Shown: positions 17,056 through 26,268 of the stretch, piece by piece
How positions within the stretch are numbered: the stretch's first letter is position 1
Layout: the number at the start of each line of letters is the position of its first letter
Assembly (NCBI GenBank): GCA_945861855.1
Contig: CAMAWG010000028.1
Span: forward strand, 1-34,953
Direction: 5' to 3'
Source of the DNA: Rhodoplanes serenus
Lineage (GTDB): Bacteria; Pseudomonadota; Alphaproteobacteria; Rhizobiales; Xanthobacteraceae
Length of the DNA stretch: 34,953 nucleotides
The notes under the pieces: generated by a model
Database searches by the model: none
Told to the model about the DNA's origin: nothing
The model's input: the letters and a program-made list of their open reading frames with translations, nothing else
Translations under genes and position numbers: made by a program

Positions 17056-18723
17056 CTATCCCGCCGCCGCGCGAATGAGCTTCTCGGCGGCGGCGCGCGC
17101 CTCCTCGGTGATTTCGGCTCCGGCCAGCATCCGCGCGATCTCCTCGCGGCGTCGCGGCGCAGCCAACTCAGTGACGCGGGTCGCGACCCGCTTGCCCTTC
17201 TCCAGCGCATCCTTGGTGATGAGGTAGTGCCGCTCGGCGCGCGCGGCGACCTGCGGCGCATGCGTCACGGTGACCACCTGGACGCGGGTGCCCAGCCGCG
17301 CGAGCCGCACGCCGATGGCGTCGGCGACAGCGCCGCCCACGCCGGTGTCGATCTCGTCGAATACGAGCGTCGGCGCGGAGCCGCGATCCGCCAGCACGAC
17401 CTTGAGCGCGAGAAGAAACCGCGCGAGTTCGCCGCCGGAGGCGACCTTCATCAAGGGGCCGGGGCGCGTGCCCGGATTGGTCTGCACCCAGAACTCGACG
17501 CGGTCGATGCCGTTCGGGCCCGCCGCCGCGGGATCGCTTTCGACCTGCGTTGAGAATTTCGCGCGCTCGAGCTTGAGCGGCTTCAACTCGCCGTTGACCG
17601 CCTTGTCGAGCTTTTCCGCCGATTTCTTCCGCGCCGCCGACAGCTTCGCCGCGTCCGCGGCAAAGCGGGTGCCTGCCTCCTTCGCCGCCTTCTCCAATGC
17701 CGCCAGCCGCTCGGCCCCGGCATCGATCAATGCAAGGTCGGCGACATACTTCTCGGCGAGCGCATTGAGCGCATCGACCGGCGAATTGTACTTGCGCCCG
17801 GCGGCGCGCAGCGCGAACAGCCGCTCCTCGATCCGCTCCAGCTCCTGCGGGTCGTGGTCGGCCACCCGCAGCGCGTGCTCAAGATGGCCCCTCGCCTCGT
17901 CGAGCGAGTTGAGGGCTGCGTCGAGCGACTTCACCGCAGGCTCGACCAGCGCCGGCGCCTGGGTGCCCCGGCGCTCCAGCCGCCGCACCGCCGCGGCAAG
18001 CGCGGGGACGGGGGAGGCGCTGCCCGCCACCGCGTCATGGGCGTCGCGAAGGTCGCCGGCGATCTTCTCGGCCTGCATCATGGAAGCGCGGCGGTCCGCC
18101 AGCGCGGTTTCCTCGCCGGGTTGCGGCGCGAGCCTGGTCAGTTCCTCGACCGCGTGGCGCAGCCATTCCGCCTCGCGCGCCGCGCGCTCGACATCGGCGC
18201 GATGGCGGGCGACCGCCTCCTCGGCCTCGCGCCGCGCGGTCCAGAGCTTTTCGATCGCCGAGGCATCAGCTTCGAGCCGGCCATAGGCGTCGAGCAGCCC
18301 GCGATGCGTCCCCGCATCGACCAGCGCGCGCGCGTCGTGCTGGCCGTGGATCTCCACGAGCGCCGCGCCCAGCGCCTGCAGCGCCTGCACGCTCACCGGC
18401 TGGTCGTTGACGAAGGCGCGGGTGCGGCCGTCGGAAAACTGCACGCGCCGCAGGATCACCGGCTCATCGGCGGCAATGTCGGAGAGTTGCGCGCGCGCCG
18501 GATGCCTGGCCGGCAGTTCGAACATCGCGGTGACCTGGCCCTGCTCCATGCCCTGGCGCACCAGCGTGGCGTCGCCGCGAGCGCCGAGCGCCAGCGCAAA
18601 GGCATCGAGCAGGATCGACTTGCCGGCTCCGGTCTCGCCGGTCAGCACCGACAGGCCCGACACGAAATCGATGTCGAGCCGGTCGATCAGCACGATGTCT
18701 CGGATCGAGAGCCGGGCCAGCAT
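17056..18723 (-). CDS. recN: DNA repair ATPase RecN
   Basis: 555 residues, the normal length for the family. SMC-like ATPase acting in double-strand break repair. Seen: Walker A GETGAGKS (29-36), VEIHGQHDAR in the N-terminal half, a long Arg/Glu/Ala-rich coiled-coil middle (about 150-390), then the signature SGGELARFLLAL and Walker B LVFDEIDTGVGG. ATG 18723 (MLARLSIRDIVLID) is the standard start. It follows bamD after a repeat-filled gap of about 165 bases. Downstream, the usual ligA neighbour is displaced by the inserted genes. Confidence 0.97.
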   Translation of the reverse strand: MLARLSIRDIVLIDRLDIDFVSGLSVLTGETGAGKSILLDAFALALGARGDATLVRQGMEQGQVTAMFELPARHPARAQLSDIAADEPVILRRVQFSDGRTRAFVNDQPVSVQALQALGAALVEIHGQHDARALVDAGTHRGLLDAYGRLEADASAIEKLWTARREAEEAVARHRADVERAAREAEWLRHAVEELTRLAPQPGEETALADRRASMMQAEKIAGDLRDAHDAVAGSASPVPALAAAVRRLERRGTQAPALVEPAVKSLDAALNSLDEARGHLEHALRVADHDPQELERIEERLFALRAAGRKYNSPVDALNALAEKYVADLALIDAGAERLAALEKAAKEAGTRFAADAAKLSAARKKSAEKLDKAVNGELKPLKLERAKFSTQVESDPAAAGPNGIDRVEFWVQTNPGTRPGPLMKVASGGELARFLLALKVVLADRGSAPTLVFDEIDTGVGGAVADAIGVRLARLGTRVQVVTVTHAPQVAARAERHYLITKDALEKGKRVATRVTELAAPRRREEIARMLAGAEITEEARAAAEKLIRAAAG

Positions 18724-18743
18724 GGTTTCCTCAACTACGACGG

Positions 18744-18863
18744 TATCATCCGTCTCCGCCTGCGCGGGGACAAGCTTCAGCGGATGATCCAGTAAACACA
18801 GTCGTGTGCGATTCTAACAAGCCGACTGAGAATACTGGATGCCCCGCATTCGCGGGGCATGAC
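18744..18863. repeat. compound palindromic repeat, copy B
   Basis: In the bamD-recN gap. The left arm TCATCCG ... CGGATGA encloses a second stem (GTCTCCGC / GCGGGGAC, one wobble), then ATCCAGTA, about 44 bases, TACTGGAT (18833-18840) and a right hairpin GCCCCGC-ATTC-GCGGGGC. Same architecture and orientation as copies A and C, with a different left arm. Confidence 0.8.
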
Positions 18864-18887
18864 GGCGCGCGCGGCTGTGGACGGCGC

Positions 18888-19769
18888 CTAGCTCTTGCTG
18901 CTGGCGAAGGGCGATTTGATGTTGGCAAAGGCCCGGCTGATCCAGGAGCCCTTGTTCTCGGTCGGCTCGAAGCCGCCCGCCTTCACCAGCCGGTAGGCGT
19001 CGGAATACCAGCGGCTGTCGGGGAAATTGTGCCCGAGCACGGCGGCCGCGGTCTGCGCCTCGGTTGCCACGCCGAGCGCCATGTAAGCCTCGGTCAGGCG
19101 CATCAGCGCCTCCTCGACGTGACGCGTAGTCTGGAACTGGGTGACCACGATCTTGAACCGGTTGATCGCGCCGGTGAAATCCTTCCGGTTGAGGTAGTAG
19201 CGGCCGGTTTCCATCTCCTTGCCGGCGAGCTGGTCGCGCGCGATTTCGATCTTCCGCTTGGCGTTCTGCGCATATTCCGAATCCGGATATTTGCGCGACA
19301 CCTCGTCCAGAGCGGCGATCGCTTTCTCGGTCCGCCCTTGATCGCGGGTGATGTCGGGGATCTGATCGAAATACGCCGAGCCGATCAGGAACTGCGCATA
19401 GGCCGCATCGGGGCTGCCCGGATGCAAGGTCACGAATCGCCGCGCCGCCGAAATCGAATCTTCGTATTCGCGCGCCTCGTATTTCGCATAGGCCACCATG
19501 ATGAGCGACTTGCGCGCCCATTCCGAATACGGGTGCTGGCGCTCGACCTCTTCGAACTTCTTGGCCGCGTCCTTGAAGTCCTTCCGCTTGTCGAGCAGAA
19601 AGATGCCCTCGTTGTAGAGCTTCTCCGGCGGCTCGTCGGGGGCGACCGGATCGTCCTTGTTGAACAGGCTGCACGCGCCGAGCGGGACGGACAGCGCGGC
19701 CAAAAGCAGCAGCCGCGCGAGCGGCGCACGCGCCAGAAGGCCGGCTGATGAAATTCGACGCGTCTGCAT
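18888..19769 (-). CDS. bamD: outer-membrane assembly lipoprotein BamD
   Basis: 293 residues; also known as ComL. Essential lipoprotein of the BAM complex that folds beta-barrel proteins into the outer membrane. Seen: a basic N-terminus and hydrophobic signal ending in lipobox LGAC with lipidated Cys33, then five TPR-like helix pairs (LYNEGIFLLDKRKDFKDAAKKFEEVERQHP, AYAQFLIGSAYFDQ, YYLNRKDFTGAINRFK). ATG 19769 gives a full lipoprotein signal. It sits between lpxC and recN, as in most Rhizobiales. The gap to lpxC is 110 bases, so it may also have its own promoter. Confidence 0.95.
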   Translation of the reverse strand: MQTRRISSAGLLARAPLARLLLLAALSVPLGACSLFNKDDPVAPDEPPEKLYNEGIFLLDKRKDFKDAAKKFEEVERQHPYSEWARKSLIMVAYAKYEAREYEDSISAARRFVTLHPGSPDAAYAQFLIGSAYFDQIPDITRDQGRTEKAIAALDEVSRKYPDSEYAQNAKRKIEIARDQLAGKEMETGRYYLNRKDFTGAINRFKIVVTQFQTTRHVEEALMRLTEAYMALGVATEAQTAAAVLGHNFPDSRWYSDAYRLVKAGGFEPTENKGSWISRAFANIKSPFASSKS

Positions 19770-19850
19770 GCGAAGCGTGGAGCCCCTGCGCGGTCCGACC
19801 CGCGACCCCTATCTATTTGAAAAATAAAGGTTGACCGACCGTTTATGCGG

Positions 19851-19868
19851 ACATTCGGCCCGGAATGT
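19851..19868 (-). terminator. weak hairpin after lpxC
   Basis: 6-bp stem ACATTC / GAATGT with a 6-base loop, 12 bases beyond the lpxC stop. A T-rich stretch (CTTTATTTTT) follows only about 25 bases later, so this is a weak terminator at most. Confidence 0.25.
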
Positions 19869-19879
19869 GGCGGTCGAAT

Positions 19880-20872
19880 TCAGGAGACGTCCGGGCCATA
19901 GGCCGGCGCCACCAGGCCGGTGGCCAGGTCGGTGGCCAGGTCGGCATGGCCGCGGATGGCGCGGCGGGGCGCCTCCTGCCGGATTTCCGGGCGGATTTCC
20001 GGGCCCTCGACCAGCACCCATGCCGAGGGATCGGCCATCAGCGCCGACAGCACCGCATGGTTGAGCTTGTGGCCGCCGCGCACCGAACGATAGGCGCCGA
20101 GCAACGGCGAGCCGGCGAGCGCGAGATCGCCGATGGCGTCGAGCGCCTTGTGGCGGGCGAACTCGTCGGCGAAGCGCAAGCCTTCGGGATTGAGCAGCCG
20201 CTGTTCGTTGACGACCAGGGTGTTCTCGAACGAGGCGCCAAGCGCGTAGCCCGCGCTCCAGAGCTTCGCCACGTCGCGCATGAAGCCGAAGGTGCGAGCC
20301 CGCGCCAGTTCACGGCGGAAGGTGCCGGGCTCGATGTCGAGCTCAATCCCTTGCCGACCGATCAGCGGGTGGTCGAAGTCGATTTCCAGCTCGACCCGGA
20401 AGCCCTGCGGATGCGGGCGAAGTTCGCCGTAGCAATCGCCCTTGGCGACGCGGACCGGCTTCAAGACCCGGATGTAGCGCCGCGGCACCGGTAGCGTGAC
20501 CAAGCCAACCTGATCGATCGCGTCGACGAACGGCGCAGCGCTGCCGTCCATGATCGGCACTTCCGGCCCATCGATCTCGATGACGGCGTTGTCGACGCCA
20601 AGGCCCGACAGCGCCGCGAGCACATGCTCGGCGGTCGAGCAGAGCGGCCCGGCGGCGTCGCCGAGGACGGTGGCAAATTCGGTGGCGGTGACGGCGCGGA
20701 CATTGGCGCAGATTTCACGGTCCGGCTGACCGTCGATACCGCAGCGCACGAACACGATTCCGGTGTCGGCTTCCGCCGGCAGCATGGTCAGCGTGGCAGG
20801 AGAGCCGGAATGGACTCCGATGCCGCTGACTGCGGTCTGTTGGCGTAAGGTGGTCTGCCGGCCCGATTTCAT
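19880..20872 (-). CDS. lpxC: UDP-3-O-acyl-GlcNAc deacetylase LpxC
   Basis: 330 residues from ATG 20872. Zinc enzyme of the committed step of lipid A synthesis. Seen: zinc ligands in STAEHVLAAL (His83) and ARHKALDAIGD (His241, Asp245), the catalytic His268 in RGGHKLNH and the motif PIMDGSAAPF. ATG 20872 (MKSGRQTTLRQQ) is chosen because it matches the family's N-terminal length. ATG 20902 would add ten residues and would lie directly against a leader hairpin without a ribosome site. The C-terminus carries a slightly repetitive tail (ADLATDLATGLVAP). It follows ftsZ but is separated by terminator-like hairpins and a long leader, so separate regulation is likely. Confidence 0.95.
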   Translation of the reverse strand: MKSGRQTTLRQQTAVSGIGVHSGSPATLTMLPAEADTGIVFVRCGIDGQPDREICANVRAVTATEFATVLGDAAGPLCSTAEHVLAALSGLGVDNAVIEIDGPEVPIMDGSAAPFVDAIDQVGLVTLPVPRRYIRVLKPVRVAKGDCYGELRPHPQGFRVELEIDFDHPLIGRQGIELDIEPGTFRRELARARTFGFMRDVAKLWSAGYALGASFENTLVVNEQRLLNPEGLRFADEFARHKALDAIGDLALAGSPLLGAYRSVRGGHKLNHAVLSALMADPSAWVLVEGPEIRPEIRQEAPRRAIRGHADLATDLATGLVAPAYGPDVS

Positions 20873-21240
20873 GCCTAGAATTGTATGCTCTTCCAATCCC
20901 ATGCACGCGAAGCGTGCAGCCCTTGAGAACCCGGAAGGTTCTCACTTTCGCCAAATATGCCGGAGGTTAGATTTGCAGCTTGCGCCGCGGCCCCCCGCCA
21001 CACTCAGCAGAAATCCCCCTTGTCGGAGAGCAATTTAGCCCGAGTACGAATCAGCGCCAACTCACGGTTTCTTACCGACTGTTACCGCCAAACCGCCGCA
21101 AAGCTGCCTCAAACGCGGCCTGCGGACCATGCGCATAACGATTGTGGCAAGCGGCCGGACAGGGCTCTCCAGAATAACCGGGAGCCGGCACTTACGTCTT
21201 GCGGCCAAAAACAACAAGCAACATCATCAGCTTACGTTAA
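20873..21240 (-). promoter_or_regulatory. lpxC upstream region with two leader hairpins
   Basis: About 370 bases without a gene. Close to the start are two hairpins on the minus strand: GAGAACC-N5-GGTTCTC (20925-20943) and GCACGC-TTC-GCGTGC (20903-20917). The rest is relatively AT-rich and should hold the lpxC promoter; I could not fix its boxes. Confidence 0.4.
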
Positions 21241-21294
21241 CAGCCCGGGCATTTTCGGGCTGAGGGCCGATCCCGGCGTTGCCGCCGGGATCGG
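21241..21294 (-). terminator. double hairpin after ftsZ
   Basis: The first hairpin met by a transcript from ftsZ is a perfect 11-bp stem CCGATCCCGGC (21267-21277) / GCCGGGATCGG (21284-21294). The second is CAGCCCG / CGGGCTG (21241-21247 with 21256-21262), followed by TTAACG. They lie 23-76 bases beyond the ftsZ stop and probably end or attenuate the division-gene transcript. Confidence 0.6.
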
Positions 21295-21316
21295 AAACGG
21301 TTTCAGCCGCGGCCGT

Positions 21317-22978
21317 TCAATTGGCCTGGCGGCGGAGGAAGGCCGGGATTTCGAGTTGGTCATCGTCCACAGGCTTGTGCACAGGAAGAGCCTGCCGGCC
21401 GTGGATATCGAGCCCCTGGGGCGCCGGCGCGGGTGGCCGTTTGGCGTATTCCGACACCGGGTCCGGCATCCGGACCGGCTGACGCTTGGGCAAAGGCGGC
21501 ATGGGTGTCCGTTCGACCGGCGCCGCCTGCTGCGGTTCCTTCGCCTCGCTGTCATCGCGGCGGCCAAGCCCGACCTGAGCCAGCCGCTGCAACAGCGTCA
21601 TGCGCTGCTTTTCCGGGCCGGCCTCCTCGATCTCGCCCCGCTGGGCGCGGATCTCGTTCTGGGCCGGCATCGGCAGTTCGTCGATCCGGGGCATGCGCGG
21701 GCCGCGGCCTGCCCGTTCGGGCAGCGGAGGTATGAAAGCCTTGGGCATGTCCTGCGGAGCCGGCTCGGCCATGACCGGCTCAACGAACAGCGAAGGCTTC
21801 GGTGTGATCGGGCGAATCGTCACGTCGTCGGTAGAGGCCAGAGCCGCGGCCACCGCCGCGGTGGCGGCCTGCTCGACCGAGGGGCGCAAGGCCGCAGGCG
21901 CCTGTGCCGGGCGCGGCTCGATGCGCTCGGCAGAGATGCGCTGGGTGTCGACGCGGAGCTTCTGGGTCAGTTCGGCGATGCGGGTCTCGCCCTGCGGGCG
22001 CACCGCGGTTGCGATATGATCGATGCCGGTCGCCACCACCGAGACACGGATGATGCCTTCAAGCCCTTCGTCGAAGGTCGCGCCGACGATGATGTTGGCT
22101 TCCTGATCGACCTCTTCGCGGATGCGGGTGGCAGCTTCGTCGACCTCATACAGCGTGAGGTCCTTGCCGCCGGTGATCGAGATCAGGAGACCGCGGGCGC
22201 CCTTCATCGACACGTCGTCGATCAGCGGGTTGGCGATCGCGGCTTCGGCCGCGCGCAGCGCGCGCTTCTCGCCCGAGGCCTCGCCGGTGCCCATCATCGC
22301 CTTGCCCATTTCGCGCATGATGGCGCGCACGTCGGCGAAGTCGAGGTTGATCAGGCCTTCCTTCACCATCAGGTCGGTGATGCAGGCAACGCCGGAGTAG
22401 AGCACCTGGTCCGCCATGGCGAAGGCGTCGGCGAAGGTCGTCTTCTCGTTCGCCACCCGGAACAGATTCTGGTTCGGGATGATGATCTGGGTGTCGACGC
22501 ACTTCTGCAGCTCGGCGATGCCCGCTTCCGCGAACCTCATGCGGCGCTGGCCCTCGAAGTGGAACGGCTTGGTCACCACGCCGACGGTGAGGATGCCGAG
22601 CTCCTTGGCGCAGCGGGCGATGACCGGAGCCGCTCCGGTGCCGGTGCCGCCGCCCATGCCGGCGGTGACGAACACCATATGCGCGCCCGTCAGATGATCG
22701 CGGATCTCGTCGATCACCTCCTCGGCCGCGGCGCGCCCCACGTCGGGCTGGGAGCCTGCGCCGAGACCCTCGGTCACCTGCACGCCCATCTGGATGATGC
22801 GCTCGGCCTTGGACATGGTCAGCGCCTGGGCATCGGTGTTGGCGACCACGAAGTCGACCCCCTGAAGCCCGGCCGTGATCATGTTGTTGACGGCGTTTCC
22901 GCCGGCTCCGCCAACGCCAAACACGGTCAGCCTCGGCTTCAGCTCGCGGATATCGGGGATCTTCAGGTTGATGCTCAT
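21317..22978 (-). CDS. ftsZ: cell division GTPase FtsZ
   Basis: 553 residues. Tubulin-like GTPase that forms the division ring. Seen: the GTP-binding domain with GGGTGTG (109-115), the T7 loop NLDFADV (211-217) that completes the neighbour's active site, and a second domain to about residue 320. A long, Pro/Ala/Glu-rich linker of about 215 residues follows, then the conserved end [16 protein letters not shown] that binds FtsA and other partners. The long linker explains the size compared with 383 in E. coli and is usual in Rhizobiales. ATG 22978 has AAGAGG upstream. A 112-base gap from ftsA contains short direct repeats that may regulate it. Confidence 0.98.
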   Translation of the reverse strand: MSINLKIPDIRELKPRLTVFGVGGAGGNAVNNMITAGLQGVDFVVANTDAQALTMSKAERIIQMGVQVTEGLGAGSQPDVGRAAAEEVIDEIRDHLTGAHMVFVTAGMGGGTGTGAAPVIARCAKELGILTVGVVTKPFHFEGQRRMRFAEAGIAELQKCVDTQIIIPNQNLFRVANEKTTFADAFAMADQVLYSGVACITDLMVKEGLINLDFADVRAIMREMGKAMMGTGEASGEKRALRAAEAAIANPLIDDVSMKGARGLLISITGGKDLTLYEVDEAATRIREEVDQEANIIVGATFDEGLEGIIRVSVVATGIDHIATAVRPQGETRIAELTQKLRVDTQRISAERIEPRPAQAPAALRPSVEQAATAAVAAALASTDDVTIRPITPKPSLFVEPVMAEPAPQDMPKAFIPPLPERAGRGPRMPRIDELPMPAQNEIRAQRGEIEEAGPEKQRMTLLQRLAQVGLGRRDDSEAKEPQQAAPVERTPMPPLPKRQPVRMPDPVSEYAKRPPAPAPQGLDIHGRQALPVHKPVDDDQLEIPAFLRRQAN

Positions 22979-23048
22979 ATTTGCCTCTTGATTGGGCGCG
23001 CGTCATGCGACGCCGCCAGGTCGAGCCGGGCAGCCTCCGGCCGATGGA

Positions 23049-23084
23049 TGAAACTCGGGGTGAAACTCGAAGTGAATCTCGTGC
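23049..23084. repeat. three 12-bp direct repeats upstream of ftsZ
   Basis: TGAAACTCG at 23049-23057 and 23061-23069 and TGAATCTCG at 23073-23081, exactly 12 bases apart, in the ftsA-ftsZ gap about 75-100 bases before the ftsZ start. The one mismatch in the third copy creates GAATC, a GANTC site of the CcrM methyltransferase type. Confidence 0.7.
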
Positions 23085-23090
23085 GGGTCA

Positions 23091-24407
23091 TCAGAAGCTC
23101 TCCCGGAGCCATCGTCCGACCCGGGCGATGTAGCCCGTTCCTGTCATCAGGTGCCGCGTTCGCCGCGGTTCGAAATGTTCCAGATGCGCCGCCTGCGGAT
23201 AGACCAGAAGGCCGGTTGCAACGGCGAATGCCGGGCCCTTGGCCGCCTCGGGCAGCCCGGAGATGCCGAGCGGGCGGCCGATGCGGACCGGCCGGTTGAG
23301 GATGCGCGCGGCAAGCTCTGGCAATCCGGTCAACTGGCTTCCGCCACCGGTGAAGATCGCGCGGGCGCGCGGCTCCGACGCGAACGGCGAAGCCGCCAGG
23401 CGGTCTCGGACCATTTCGAGAATCTCCTCGACTCTCGGCTTGATGATGCGCACCAAACTCGCGCGCGACACGAACTGGGGGGGCTCTCGGTCGTCGTCGC
23501 TGACCGCAGGCACCGAAATCATGTCGCGCTCGTCCGAACCTCCCGCGAGCACGCTTCCGTAGAACGTCTTGATTCGTTCCGCATCAGAGATACGAGCGTT
23601 CAGCCCGCGTGCCAAGTCCATCGTGATGTTGTTGCCGCCCAGGCCGAAGCCGTCGGCGCAGGTGAAGCGGCCGCCGGAGAACACCGCCATGGAGGTGGTG
23701 CCGGCGCCCATGTCGATCAGCGCCGCGCCGACATCGGCCTCGTCGTCGGCGATCGCGGAAAGGCCGGCGACATAGGGCGAGGCCACCAGGGTCTCGACTT
23801 CGAGGTGGCAGCGTTCGACCACCAGCATCAGATTGCGGGCCGCCGCGAAATCGGCGGTCACCATGTGCATGTCGACGCCGAACTCACGGGCCAGCATGCC
23901 GCGCGGCTCGCCCACACCGCGCACACCGTCGAGCGCATAGCCGATGGGCATCGAATGCAGCACGATGCGGCCGTCGCGGACGGAATGATTGCAGCCGGCC
24001 GACAGCGCCCGGGCGATGTCGCCCTCGGTGACGTTAGAGCCCGCGACGTTGACATTGACCGAGAAGAATTCGCTGGAGGGGCGGCTCGACGACAGCGACA
24101 GCACAACCGATTCAAGCTGTACCGACGCATCGCGCTCGGCGAGATCGACGGCATGACGCACCGCCTCCTCGGCCTCCGCCAGATTGATTACGGCGCCAGC
24201 CTTCATGCCGCGCGCCTCGGTATGGCCGAGCCCGAGAATTTCGATCCTGTGGCTGCGCCGCCGCAGCACGTCCTGGGGGCCCTGCGGCTTGAGCCGCGCG
24301 ATCAGGCAGACGATCTTGCTGGTGCCGATGTCGAGAGCGGCGACGACCGCCGACCGGCGCGGCGAAACGGGCCGCATCTTCGGAGTGAAGCCGTCCTGGA
24401 GGCTCAT
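23091..24407 (-). CDS. ftsA: cell division protein FtsA
   Basis: 438 residues. Actin-like ATPase that ties FtsZ filaments to the inner membrane. Seen: phosphate-1 motif ALDIGTSK (24-31), the inserted 1C region, phosphate-2/connect motifs around ALIDMGAGTTSMAVF, the adenosine motif FTGGGSQLTGL, and a C-terminal amphipathic helix ending YIARVGRWLRESF for membrane binding. Its ATG overlaps the ftsQ stop as ATGA, so the two are coupled. The N-terminal 20 residues (MSLQDGFTPKMRPVSPRR) precede the core; ATG at codon 11 is a less likely start. Confidence 0.97.
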   Translation of the reverse strand: MSLQDGFTPKMRPVSPRRSAVVAALDIGTSKIVCLIARLKPQGPQDVLRRRSHRIEILGLGHTEARGMKAGAVINLAEAEEAVRHAVDLAERDASVQLESVVLSLSSSRPSSEFFSVNVNVAGSNVTEGDIARALSAGCNHSVRDGRIVLHSMPIGYALDGVRGVGEPRGMLAREFGVDMHMVTADFAAARNLMLVVERCHLEVETLVASPYVAGLSAIADDEADVGAALIDMGAGTTSMAVFSGGRFTCADGFGLGGNNITMDLARGLNARISDAERIKTFYGSVLAGGSDERDMISVPAVSDDDREPPQFVSRASLVRIIKPRVEEILEMVRDRLAASPFASEPRARAIFTGGGSQLTGLPELAARILNRPVRIGRPLGISGLPEAAKGPAFAVATGLLVYPQAAHLEHFEPRRTRHLMTGTGYIARVGRWLRESF

Positions 24408-25381
24408 GCGGCGCCTCCCTTCTTCTTCGGCTTCTTGTCCTTGTTGAGCGCGTCCTGGCGGGCCGCGGCGGCCTCCACGGACAGCCGCACCGTCACGCGG
24501 TCCGGCAGACGCAGATCGATCGCAGCGATGTCGCGGCTCAGAATCTTGTTGTCGCGGTCGAGCTTCACCAGCGTGTCGAGCGCCTGCGCCGCGTCGGCTT
24601 CCGGGAGCCGCACATCGATGCCGTTCTTGAGCAAGACATTCCAGCGCCGCTCGGCGACGAGCACGGCGGCGTGGAGCCGGTCGCGGATCAGCGGGTATTG
24701 GTCGAGCAGCGCAAGGAACTCCTTGGCCCGGGTCTCGGCACCCACGCCCACCACCAGCGGCAGCTTGGCGAAGCGCTGGTCCACATAGGATTCGACCACC
24801 GTGCCGTCCTCGGCGATCACCTCGACCTTGCCGTTCCGCTGCCAGAGCGCGAAGGCATCGCGCTCGGTCACCGCGATGTGCAGCCGGCCCGGATAGAGCT
24901 TGAGCACCGTGGCTTCAGCGATCCAGGGGTTGGCCTTGAGCTGCGCCCGCGCCTCGGCGGCGTCGAGGAACAGAAGCGACGACCGGCCGCTGATTCCGGC
25001 GGTGGCGAGAATTTCATCGCGCGTCAGCCTTCGCTGGCCGGCGAGCGCGACCGACTCGATACGGAAGCCCGCCGCATTGGCGACGGCGTCGCGGAAATCG
25101 CGCAGCTCGCTCACGATCGCCGGCAGATGCCCGCCGCGCACCGTGCCATAGGCGACGCTCGCCAAGATGAATGCCAGCGCCGCCGCGATGCCCGCGCCGC
25201 GCGGCAGATGCCAGGTGTCGATCGGCCCGAGCCAGCGGCGCAGCGTGCGCGCCAGTCGATTGCGGCCGAAGCCGAAGCTCGAACGGGCGCGCATGCGTCG
25301 CGACCCCGGCGCCGTGCCGGCCGCCGCGCGCGCGTGAGCGCCGTCGGTCACCGGTTCAGCGAGGCGTCTTCGACCATCCAT
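24404..25381 (-). CDS. ftsQ: cell division protein FtsQ
   Basis: 325 residues from ATG 25381. Bitopic inner-membrane divisome protein. Seen: a basic cytoplasmic N-terminus rich in Arg, one TM helix (about 62-81, GAGIAAALAFILASVAYG), a periplasmic POTRA domain (about 106-175, FRIESVALAGQRRLTRDEIL) and the FtsQ domain, ending in a Lys-rich tail (DKKPKKKGG). The start is uncertain. ATG 25381 overlaps the ddl end by 34 bases, while GTG 25351 would overlap its stop as GTGA and give 315 residues, the coupling style used elsewhere in this cluster. Either start keeps all domains. Confidence 0.92.
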   Translation of the reverse strand: MDGRRRLAEPVTDGAHARAAAGTAPGSRRMRARSSFGFGRNRLARTLRRWLGPIDTWHLPRGAGIAAALAFILASVAYGTVRGGHLPAIVSELRDFRDAVANAAGFRIESVALAGQRRLTRDEILATAGISGRSSLLFLDAAEARAQLKANPWIAEATVLKLYPGRLHIAVTERDAFALWQRNGKVEVIAEDGTVVESYVDQRFAKLPLVVGVGAETRAKEFLALLDQYPLIRDRLHAAVLVAERRWNVLLKNGIDVRLPEADAAQALDTLVKLDRDNKILSRDIAAIDLRLPDRVTVRLSVEAAAARQDALNKDKKPKKKGGAA

Positions 25382-26268
25382 CGCACCAGCTCATCGAACG
25401 TCATGCCCGCGTGGATCGCGAGCTCAGGCACGAGCGAGGTTTCGGTCATGCCGGGTTGAGTATTGACCTCAAGACAGACGAGCCCCTCCGTCCCCACGGC
25501 TTGGTCGTCGTAGCGGAAGTCGGCACGGCTCACGCCTCGACAGCCGAGGGCGTGATGCGCCTTGAGGGCTAGTCTTCGGACCTCTTGGTAAACAAAAGGT
25601 AAAATTGGCGCCGGCAGCAGATGTTTAGAGCCGCCGGGGGCGTATTTCGCCTCGTAGTCGTAGAATTGCGTGGCTGCGACGATCTCGATGACGTCCGTGG
25701 CCTTGTCCGCCACCACCGCACAGGTCAGTTCCTTGCCCGGGATATAGCGCTCGACCAGGATTTGCTCGCCGAACGCCCAGTCGTCGCGTGTCAGTTCCTG
25801 CGGCGGATGTTCGTGCTGCTCGGTGACAATGAAGACTCCGACGCTCGAGCCTTCGGCGATCGGCTTGATGACATAGGGCCGCTGCATCGGATGGCCGGCG
25901 GCAGCCTCCTGCCGCGACACCACCCTGCCCTCCGGCACGGCCACGCCGGCAGCGGCCATGACCACCTTGGCGACGTCCTTCTGCATGGCGAGCGCCGACG
26001 CAAGGACGCCGGAATGGCTGTAGGGAATGCCGAGAATCTCCAGGATGCCCTGCAGCGTGCCATCCTCCCCCGGACGGCCATGCAGCACGTTCAGCGCCGC
26101 ATCGGGCCTGAGCGCAGCGAGGACCGCGGCGATGTCGCGCCCGACGTCGACGCGGGTGACGCGGAAGCCCGCGCGCTCGGCGGCGTCGGCGCAGGCCCGG
26201 CCCGAGCGCAGGCTGATCTCGCGCTCGGCCGACCAGCCGCCCATCAGGATCGCGACGTGCTTGCTCAT
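25348..26268 (-). CDS. ddl: D-alanine-D-alanine ligase
   Basis: 306 residues, DdlB length. ATP-grasp enzyme joining two D-Ala for the peptidoglycan stem peptide. Seen: HVAILMGGWSAEREISLRSG at the N-terminus, HGRPGEDGTLQG (substrate loop), the phosphate-binding loop IAEGSSVGV, and the metal-binding end CLEVNTQPGMTETS. Its ATG overlaps the stop of the preceding monooxygenase gene by four bases (ATGA), and its end overlaps ftsQ. Cytoplasmic. All core residues look intact. Confidence 0.96.
   Translation of the reverse strand: MSKHVAILMGGWSAEREISLRSGRACADAAERAGFRVTRVDVGRDIAAVLAALRPDAALNVLHGRPGEDGTLQGILEILGIPYSHSGVLASALAMQKDVAKVVMAAAGVAVPEGRVVSRQEAAAGHPMQRPYVIKPIAEGSSVGVFIVTEQHEHPPQELTRDDWAFGEQILVERYIPGKELTCAVVADKATDVIEIVAATQFYDYEAKYAPGGSKHLLPAPILPFVYQEVRRLALKAHHALGCRGVSRADFRYDDQAVGTEGLVCLEVNTQPGMTETSLVPELAIHAGMTFDELVRWMVEDASLNR

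Noticed and set aside
20957-23299. 780-codon plus-strand frame opposite ftsZ
   Set aside because: Antisense shadow of ftsZ; no motif, and ftsZ is complete with all signatures.
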